From assembly GCA_025935435.1 (NCBI GenBank), contig JAICVH010000102.1, positions 1 through 7,576 of the forward strand: a stretch of DNA of 7,576 bases, given 5' to 3'. Shown piece after piece: positions 1 through 4,280 of this stretch (position 1 is its first letter; every line of letters starts with the position of its first letter). Source of the DNA: Burkholderiales bacterium. Its GTDB lineage: Bacteria > Pseudomonadota > Gammaproteobacteria > Burkholderiales > Casimicrobiaceae. The position numbers were made by a program, and so were the translations under genes. The notes under the pieces are model-generated. The model was not told the DNA's origin. It ran no database searches and saw nothing but the letters and a program-made list of their open reading frames with translations.

Positions 1-464
1 ACGCGGAACTGGACGCCTGCGGTCTGCCGCGTTCGACGTCGATCTACGGGCGCCTGGTCGATACGCTCGCCCTCGCCCGCGAGTCGTTCCCCGGCAAGCG
101 CAATAACCTCGATGCGCTGTGCGAACGCTTCGGCGTGTCGAACGCCCATCGCACGCTGCATGGCGCGCTGCTCGACGCGCAGCTCCTGGCCGAGGTCTAC
201 CTGGCGATGACGCGCGGCCAGGAAACGCTCATCATCGACATGCACGTGCCCACGCTCGCACAGACGTTCGTCCTTCGCGACAGTGGCGGCGACGGCGTGC
301 CCCGGTACGTGATCCGCTGCGTCGTTCCCGATGCAGACGAACTCGCCGCCCACCGTGCGTATCTCGACGCACTCGCGCGCGAGTCGAAAGCCGGTTGCAT
401 GTGGCTCGAACTCGAGCGTGCCGACGCCCCGGACGTCCTCATCGAGGTCGCTGCGGCCGCTTGA
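1..464 (+). CDS. dnaQ: DNA polymerase III epsilon subunit (3'-5' proofreading exonuclease), 5'-truncated by the window edge
   Basis: The epsilon subunit removes misincorporated bases within the replicative polymerase core. Only the C-terminal 153 residues are here, read in frame from base 3 to the TGA at 462-464. Roughly the first 110 residues, with the ExoI (DxE) motif, lie outside. The visible part matches E. coli DnaQ closely: FPGKRNNLDALCERFGV, then RTLHGALLDAQLLAEVYLAM. The latter carries the ExoIII H-x4-D pair (His codon 159-161, Asp codon 174-176), which supplies the general base and a metal ligand. After the exonuclease domain comes the flexible linker and the tail that binds the alpha subunit; the HRAYLDAL...GCMWLE stretch aligns with the E. 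coli end. About 19 residues (ending IEVAAAA) extend beyond the point where the E. coli protein stops. A GTG at 135 opens a shorter frame but lies inside the conserved domain, so it is not the start. Confidence 0.95.
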   Translation, partial: AELDACGLPRSTSIYGRLVDTLALARESFPGKRNNLDALCERFGVSNAHRTLHGALLDAQLLAEVYLAMTRGQETLIIDMHVPTLAQTFVLRDSGGDGVPRYVIRCVVPDADELAAHRAYLDALARESKAGCMWLELERADAPDVLIEVAAAA

Positions 465-500
465 CCCGCGCCGCAGCGTCGACGTTCACTGCGCGGTGTC

Positions 501-956
501 ATGGAACTCGTGCTGTGGCGACACTGCGACGCCGAATCGACGCTCCCTGACGACGCACGGCGGCTAAGTGCGCGGGGGCGCGACGAGGCTGCGCGCATCG
601 GGCGCTGGCTGTCGCCGCGCTTACCCGCGGACTGTCGCATCGTCGTCTCGCCGGCGCTGCGTGCGCAGCAAACGGCACAGGCGCTGCAGCGGCCTTTCGC
701 AACCACCGATCAGCTCGCCCCCGGCGCAACCGTCGACGACGTGCTGAGCGCGGCCGGCTGGCCGGATGCGGCATCGACGGTGCTCGTCGTCGGTCACGAG
801 CCGACGCTCGGCGCCGTGGCCGGCGTTCTGCTCGGTGCCCGCGATGTCGCGCGGCCACTGGGCAAAGGCGAAGTCGTCTGGCTGAAGCCGGGTGCCGGTG
901 ACGGGGTACCGGCGACGTTGGTCGCGACGATGGCGCCCGATACGCTGCGCGATTAG
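501..956 (+). CDS. sixA: SixA-type histidine phosphatase (phosphohistidine phosphatase)
   Basis: A 151-residue single-domain member of the histidine phosphatase superfamily, close in length to E. coli SixA. SixA removes phosphate from phosphohistidine in proteins: the ArcB HPt domain in early work, and the nitrogen PTS protein NPr in later work. The catalytic His is H8 in LWRHCDAE, the same position as in E. coli. Other family landmarks are RRLSARGRDEA (20-30), SPALRAQQTA (50-59, with the phosphate-binding Arg R54) and VVGHEPTLG (97-105, second catalytic His H99). The residue after the RH pair is Cys instead of the usual Gly. There is no signal peptide or membrane segment, so it should be cytoplasmic. 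It begins 36 bp after dnaQ with no strong ribosome binding site and ends 63 bp before ilvA. The fold is secure, but the substrate cannot be read from sequence. Confidence 0.85.
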   Translation: MELVLWRHCDAESTLPDDARRLSARGRDEAARIGRWLSPRLPADCRIVVSPALRAQQTAQALQRPFATTDQLAPGATVDDVLSAAGWPDAASTVLVVGHEPTLGAVAGVLLGARDVARPLGKGEVVWLKPGAGDGVPATLVATMAPDTLRD

Positions 957-960
957 TTAC

Positions 961-975
961 GCGCCTTCGCGGCGC
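961..975 (+). other. Short GC hairpin after sixA
   Basis: GCGCC-TTCGC-GGCGC forms a perfect 5-bp stem with a 5-nt loop, five bases past the sixA stop codon. No T-run follows, so it does not meet the intrinsic terminator pattern. It could be a 3'-end stabilising structure or chance in GC-rich DNA. The rest of the 63-bp gap before ilvA shows no convincing promoter. Confidence 0.2.
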
Positions 976-1019
976 ATGCACCTGCTACGCTCGGGGATTT
1001 CGCACGGACCACGAGCGGC

Positions 1020-2534
1020 ATGCCCGTCGACTACCTGCAGAAGATCCTGACCGCGAAGGTTTACGACGTCGCGGTCGAAACGCCGCTCGAACTCGCAGCG
1101 ACGCTTTCCGCGCGCCTCGGAAACCGTGTACTGCTGAAGCGCGAGGACCAGCAGCCGGTATTCTCGTTCAAGCTGCGCGGCGCCTACAACAAGATGGCGC
1201 ACATGAGCGTAGCCGAACGTGCGCGTGGCGTGATTGCCGCTTCCGCCGGCAACCACGCGCAGGGTGTGGCGCTGGCGGCGCAACGGCTGGGCTGTTCGGC
1301 GACGATCGTCATGCCGGTGACCACACCGCATATCAAGATTGCGGCGGTCGAGGCGCGTGGCGCGCATGTCGTCCTGCACGGCGATTCGTACTCGGACGCG
1401 TATGACAAGGCGCAACAGTTGCTCGCTGAAACGGGCGGCACGTTCGTGCATCCGTACGACGATCCCGAGGTAATCGCGGGGCAGGGAACGATCGGCATGG
1501 AAATCCTGCGTCAGTGCCAGGGGCCGCTCGACGCGATCTTCGTCGCCATCGGCGGCGGAGGCCTGATCAGCGGCGTCGCCAGTTACGTGAAGCGGGTGCG
1601 GCCCGATGTACGCGTCATCGGCGTGCAGCCCGAGGATTCGGACGCGATGGCGCGATCGATCAAGGCCGGCCGCCGCATCGTGCTGCCGCACGTCGGGCTG
1701 TTTGCCGACGGCGTCGCCGTCAAGCAGGTCGGACGGGAAACGTTTCGGCTTGCCCGGAAGTACGTCGACGACATCGTGCTCGTCGACACCGACGCGATCT
1801 GCGCCGCGCTGAAGGATGTGTTCGAGGACACGCGCTCGATCCTCGAGCCCGCCGGCGCGCTCGCAATCGCCGGCGTGAAGGCATGGGTCGCGCAAACCGG
1901 CGTCACCGGACGCACCTTCGCGGCGATCGCCTGCGGCGCCAACATGAATTTCGATCGGCTGCGCTTCGTCGCCGAGCGCGCCGAACTCGGCGAGCAGCGC
2001 GAGGCGATCATCGCCGTGACGATCCCCGAGCGGCCGGGCAGCTTCCGCAAGTTCTGCGCGTTGCTCGGCAAGCGCTCCGTCACCGAATTCAACTATCGCT
2101 ATGCGGACCCGGCGGTTGCGCACCTGTTCGTGGGCATCGAGGTCGCCGACCGGCGCGAGACCGAGCAACTGCTGGCCGCGCTCGCGCGCGGACGCATCGA
2201 CGCGTACGACCTGACCGACAACGAGATGGCGAAGCTCCACGTGCGCCACCTGGTGGGCGGGCATGCCCCGGCTGCCGAGCACGAAATCCTCTATCGCTTC
2301 GAGTTCCCCGAGCGGCCGGGGGCGCTGATGCGATTCCTCGACAGCATGAGCGCCGGCTGGAACATCAGCCTGTTCCACTACCGGAACCATGGCGCCGACT
2401 ATGGGCGCGTGCTCGTCGGCATGCAGGTGCCGCCCGGCGAAAGCGCGCAATTCCAGCGCTTCCTCGATCGCCTCGGCTACGACTACGTCGACGAATCGTC
2501 CAACCCGGCGTACCGGATGTTCCTCGGCCGGTAG
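1020..2534 (+). CDS. ilvA: Threonine ammonia-lyase (threonine deaminase), biosynthetic, long form
   Basis: A 504-residue PLP enzyme converting L-threonine to 2-oxobutanoate and ammonia, the committed step of isoleucine synthesis. The catalytic fold-type II domain spans about residues 15-320. The PLP-forming lysine is K51 in FSFKLRGAYNKM. N78 in SAGNHAQG contacts the cofactor ring, and GGGGL (178-182) is the glycine loop holding the PLP phosphate. Two C-terminal ACT-like regulatory domains follow at about 329-400 (opening AVTIPERPGSFRKF) and 423-495 (opening YRFEFPERPGALMRF). They mark the allosteric biosynthetic form, which is typically inhibited by isoleucine and relieved by valine, and set it apart from the short catabolic TdcB type. 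The length (about 500) is normal for this form. The chosen ATG gives MPVDYLQKILTAKVYDVA, matching the usual N-terminus, although the ribosome binding site is weak (GAG at 1013-1015). No leader peptide or attenuator is visible upstream. Confidence 0.95.
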   Translation: MPVDYLQKILTAKVYDVAVETPLELAATLSARLGNRVLLKREDQQPVFSFKLRGAYNKMAHMSVAERARGVIAASAGNHAQGVALAAQRLGCSATIVMPVTTPHIKIAAVEARGAHVVLHGDSYSDAYDKAQQLLAETGGTFVHPYDDPEVIAGQGTIGMEILRQCQGPLDAIFVAIGGGGLISGVASYVKRVRPDVRVIGVQPEDSDAMARSIKAGRRIVLPHVGLFADGVAVKQVGRETFRLARKYVDDIVLVDTDAICAALKDVFEDTRSILEPAGALAIAGVKAWVAQTGVTGRTFAAIACGANMNFDRLRFVAERAELGEQREAIIAVTIPERPGSFRKFCALLGKRSVTEFNYRYADPAVAHLFVGIEVADRRETEQLLAALARGRIDAYDLTDNEMAKLHVRHLVGGHAPAAEHEILYRFEFPERPGALMRFLDSMSAGWNISLFHYRNHGADYGRVLVGMQVPPGESAQFQRFLDRLGYDYVDESSNPAYRMFLGR

Positions 2535-2544
2535 CCGTCACGGC

Positions 2545-2561
2545 GCGGCAGGGGATGCCGC
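2545..2561 (+). terminator. GC-rich hairpin just after ilvA, possible weak transcription end
   Basis: GCGGCA-GGGGA-TGCCGC is a perfect 6-bp stem with a 5-nt loop, 10 bases after the ilvA stop. It could be lengthened with one bulged C. No T-tract follows, so it is not a classical intrinsic terminator. It is listed because the position is right and a new transcription unit seems to begin shortly after. Confidence 0.2.
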
Positions 2562-2582
2562 CGCGCGGCACGCGTCTACGCG

Positions 2583-2611
2583 CGAAAACGTGTCGGGATG
2601 TTGCGTTTTCG
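2583..2611. repeat. Perfect 8-bp inverted repeat, CGAAAACG / CGTTTTCG
   Basis: CGAAAACG at 2583-2590 and its exact reverse complement CGTTTTCG at 2604-2611 are separated by 13 bases. The A/T cores stand out in this GC-rich region. Centre-to-centre spacing is 21 bp, two helical turns, which suits a dimeric regulator binding one face of the helix. As an RNA hairpin it would have a large loop and no following T-run, so a DNA-binding site is the better guess. It lies about 50 bp before the sigma-54-like element. No specific regulator can be named. Confidence 0.4.
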
Positions 2612-2612
2612 T

Positions 2613-2645
2613 CCGATTCCGCGGGCAAGCCCGATTCCGGCAAGC
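2613..2645 (+). repeat. Imperfect tandem direct repeat, 18 + 15 bp
   Basis: Copy one (2613-2630) reads CCGATTCCG-CGG-GCAAGC; copy two (2631-2645) reads CCGATTCCG-GCAAGC. The copies touch and differ only by the three-base CGG insertion. The inner word GGCAAGC occurs a third time at 2657-2663. The second copy overlaps the sigma-54-like element. This is either a small local duplication or a multi-site binding region upstream of the pil operon. Confidence 0.55.
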
Positions 2646-2653
2646 TTTATGCT
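2638..2653 (+). promoter_or_regulatory. Candidate sigma-54 (RpoN) -24/-12 promoter for the pil chemosensory operon
   Basis: The sequence CGGCAAGCTTTATGCT matches the consensus TGGCACGRNNNTTGCW at the invariant GG (2639-2640) and GC (2651-2652) with exactly ten bases between them. It also matches at CA after GG, at G in the -24 block, and at T before and T after the -12 GC. Mismatches are the first base, A for C in the -24 block, the R position and one T of the -12 block. Transcription would begin near 2664, giving a leader of about 140 nt before pilG. GG-N10-GC alone is common in GC-rich DNA, so this is a candidate only. No good sigma-70 -35/-10 pair is visible. Confidence 0.35.
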
Positions 2654-2792
2654 CTAGGCAAGCGCCTCGGCCCATGTCAGACTCGGCCGGGCGACGTTGC
2701 GTCGGCTTGTTGCGCGGGTTCGAAGGCCTCCGGGCCGTCCCGTGGCGCCAGTGCGGCGTTGACGCAGCGGCGATGCCGCCAACGCCAGACAC

Positions 2793-2797
2793 GAAGG
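2793..2797 (+). promoter_or_regulatory. Ribosome binding site favouring the 2803 start of pilG
   Basis: GAAGG lies five bases before the ATG at 2803. The alternative in-frame ATG at 2773 has no purine-rich motif in front of it. Confidence 0.5.
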
Positions 2798-2802
2798 TGC
2801 CG

Positions 2803-3213
2803 ATGGTCAACGAGGTTCCGAGCCGCAGCCCGCTGTCGGGGATCAAGGTGATGGTGATCGACGACTCGAACACCATTCGCCGCAGCGCGGAGATCTTCCT
2901 GCTGCAGGCCGGGTGCACGGTCATTCTGGCCGAGGACGGCTTCGACGCGCTCGCCAAGATCGCTGACCATCAGCCGGACCTCGTGTTCGTCGACATCATG
3001 ATGCCGCGGCTCGATGGGTACCAGACCTGCGCGCTGATCAAGAAGAACAGCCGGTTCCACGCCATGCCCGTCGTCATGCTGTCGTCGAAGGATGGCCTGT
3101 TCGACCGGGCGCGCGGGCGCATGGTCGGGTCTGACCAGTACCTGACGAAGCCGTTCACCAAGGAAAGCCTGCTCAAGGCTGTCGCCGCACACGTCAAGTC
3201 GATCGCGGCATAA
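2803..3213 (+). CDS. pilG: Twitching motility response regulator PilG (CheY-like)
   Basis: A 136-residue single receiver domain without an output domain, almost the same length as P. aeruginosa PilG (135). Receiver landmarks are the acidic pair D20-D21 (VIDDSNTIRR), phospho-acceptor D64 (VFVDIMMPRLDGYQ), S94 in MLSSKDGLFD and K116 in YLTKPF. The stretches DGFDALAKIAD and GYQTCALIK are hallmarks of PilG. In Pseudomonas, phosphorylated PilG promotes pilus extension through the PilB ATPase and helps activate adenylate cyclase CyaB. The same role is inferred here. It opens the pil chemosensory operon, 268 bp after ilvA. The ATG at 2803 is chosen for its ribosome binding site and family length; the ATG at 2773 would add ten residues (MPPTPDTKVP). 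The next gene starts 109 bp downstream, or 40 bp if pilH uses its longer start. Confidence 0.92.
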   Translation: MVNEVPSRSPLSGIKVMVIDDSNTIRRSAEIFLLQAGCTVILAEDGFDALAKIADHQPDLVFVDIMMPRLDGYQTCALIKKNSRFHAMPVVMLSSKDGLFDRARGRMVGSDQYLTKPFTKESLLKAVAAHVKSIAA

Positions 3214-3310
3214 GCATCAGGTTAATGACAGCAAAGGCAGGGAGACGCAGGGCATGACCACCCCGATTACCGCGCGTGCGATCGTCGCCGAGGCCCGCGA
3301 CGCCGAACGC

Positions 3311-3317
3311 AAGGGAG
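3311..3317 (+). promoter_or_regulatory. Ribosome binding site for the short form of pilH
   Basis: AAGGGAG lies five bases before the ATG at 3323, a strong match to the 16S rRNA 3' end at good spacing. A second purine block, AGGGAG (3239-3244), lies nine bases before the alternative in-frame ATG at 3254, so both starts may be used. Confidence 0.6.
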
Positions 3318-3322
3318 CGAAC

Positions 3323-3691
3323 ATGGGCAGCATCCGCAAGATCCTGATCGTCGATGACTCCGCGACCGAGCGGCACATGCTGAGCGACCTCTTGACCAAG
3401 GCCGGCTACGACGTGCTGGCAAGCGACAACGGCGAGGATGCGATCGTCAAGGCGCGCCAAGTGAAGCCGGATCTGATCCTGATGGACGTCGTCATGCCCG
3501 GGCTCAATGGCTTCCAGGCGACGCGCGCGATCAGCCGCGATCCGGTGACGAAGTCGATCCCCGTGATCATGTGCACGTCGAAGAGCCAGGAAACGGACAA
3601 GATCTGGGGGCTGCGGCAGGGCGCGCGCGACTACGTCGTGAAACCGATCGACCGCGACGAACTGCTGGCCAAGATCTCGTCGCTCGGCTGA
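3323..3691 (+). CDS. pilH: Twitching motility response regulator PilH (CheY-like)
   Basis: A 122-residue single receiver domain, matching P. aeruginosa PilH (121). Visible residues are D11-D12 (LIVDDSATERHM), phospho-acceptor D55 (LILMDVVMPGLNGFQATR), T85 (IMCTSKSQETDK) and K107 (DYVVKPID). The motifs PGLNGFQATR, QETDK and WGLRQGARDY identify PilH and separate it from PilG. In Pseudomonas PilH opposes PilG, favouring retraction or acting as a phosphate sink; this is inferred here. An in-frame ATG at 3254, with its own purine-rich site, would add 23 residues (MTTPITARAIVAEARDAERK and three more) that do not belong to the receiver fold. The shorter start is preferred for family length and the stronger ribosome binding site. 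pilI begins 27 bp downstream. Confidence 0.9.
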   Translation: MGSIRKILIVDDSATERHMLSDLLTKAGYDVLASDNGEDAIVKARQVKPDLILMDVVMPGLNGFQATRAISRDPVTKSIPVIMCTSKSQETDKIWGLRQGARDYVVKPIDRDELLAKISSLG

Positions 3692-3718
3692 CGCCGGCAA
3701 TTTTGCCCGACTTCGACG

Positions 3719-4240
3719 ATGACGCGCGCCGCACGCCTCGACCTCCGTTCGTTCCAGCAGGAACTCGCCACGCGCCTGGCGGCGAAGACCGCCGCGCAGG
3801 TCGAGTCCTCGCGTCTCGGCCTCGCGTCGGGCAGCGAACGATGGCTGATCCGCCTCGCCGACGCCGGCGAGGTGATCGCCGTACCGCCGATCGTGCCGGT
3901 GCCGCTCACGCAGTCGTGGTTTCTCGGCCTTGCCAACATTCGCGGCAACCTGTTCAGCGTCATCGACTTCCCCGCGTTCCTCGGACATCCGCCGGTGGTG
4001 CTCGACAATCTCGCGCGGCTGATCCTGGTGAATGCCAAGAACGGCGAGCAGAACGCCGGCATCGTCGTCCAGCGGGTCCTCGGTCTGCGCAATCTTTCGC
4101 AGCTTCGGCTTGCTCACGACGACACCGAACGGCCGGCGTGGCACGTACAACGGTGGCTCGATACCGATGGCAGCACGTGGCAGGAGATCGACCTCGGCAA
4201 GCTCTCGCGTGATCCGGCATTCCTGCAGGTAGGCGCATGA
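3719..4240 (+). CDS. pilI: CheW-like adaptor PilI of the type IV pilus chemosensory system
   Basis: A 173-residue CheW-domain protein, near the length of P. aeruginosa PilI (178). CheW-type adaptors are two small SH3-like beta barrels that link receptor tips to the CheA-type kinase. Here it should join PilJ to PilL/ChpA in the cytoplasm at the pole. The diagnostic motif is FLGLANIRGNLFSVIDFPAF (68-87), the GL-x-N-x-RG...D block of CheW. About 35 residues precede the domain (LDLRSFQQELATRLAAKTAA), probably helical, as in other PilI proteins. The ribosome binding site is weak, so translation may depend on coupling to pilH. The stop codon overlaps an ATG in the form ATGA (4237-4240), which opens a 17-codon frame running into the start of pilJ. 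Confidence 0.9.
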   Translation: MTRAARLDLRSFQQELATRLAAKTAAQVESSRLGLASGSERWLIRLADAGEVIAVPPIVPVPLTQSWFLGLANIRGNLFSVIDFPAFLGHPPVVLDNLARLILVNAKNGEQNAGIVVQRVLGLRNLSQLRLAHDDTERPAWHVQRWLDTDGSTWQEIDLGKLSRDPAFLQVGA

Positions 4241-4271
4241 CGCCGGCTTCCCCCGCGGCGATGACGCAATC

Positions 4272-4276
4272 GGAGG
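4272..4276 (+). promoter_or_regulatory. Ribosome binding site fixing the pilJ start
   Basis: GGAGG lies four bases before the ATG at 4281, the best Shine-Dalgarno match in the window. It supports the long PilJ N-terminus over the in-frame ATG at 4419, which has no comparable site. Confidence 0.65.
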
Positions 4277-4280
4277 CTCC

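Larger units (their letters stand above)
2535..2802 (+). other. Intergenic regulatory region between ilvA and pilG
   Basis: This is the only gap over 200 bp in the window. It starts after the ilvA stop and ends at the preferred pilG start. It holds a GC hairpin next to ilvA, a perfect 8-bp inverted repeat, a tandem repeat and a sigma-54-like element, each listed separately. From about 2665 to 2792 I see no clear element; it would form a long 5' leader if transcription starts near 2664. A frame open through the gap from inside ilvA into pilG has no protein-like content before 2773. Confidence 0.6.

Noticed and set aside
119..550. 143-codon + strand frame overlapping dnaQ and sixA
   Set aside because: It is out of frame with the conserved DnaQ motifs and its translation is mostly Arg, Ala and Pro.
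947..964. GCGCG / CGCGC inverted repeat at the sixA stop
   Set aside because: It has only five bp of pure GC alternation, easily expected by chance in this composition, and competes with the hairpin at 961-975.
986..991. TACGCT as a -10 box for ilvA
   Set aside because: No -35 match occurs at 16-18 bp, and the hexamer keeps only three consensus bases.
957..2450. 497-codon open frame on the - strand opposite ilvA
   Set aside because: It mirrors ilvA codons in GC-rich DNA. The translation is rich in Arg, His and Asp with no domain, and the + strand gene is certain.
2389..2772. Upstream extension of pilG back into ilvA
   Set aside because: The frame is open, but the added residues overlap the ilvA 3' end, are Arg/Ser-rich and precede a complete PilG of normal family length.
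1514..2851. 445-codon + strand frame overlapping ilvA and pilG
   Set aside because: The translation is dominated by Arg and Ala with no fold signal. It runs through ilvA in the wrong frame.
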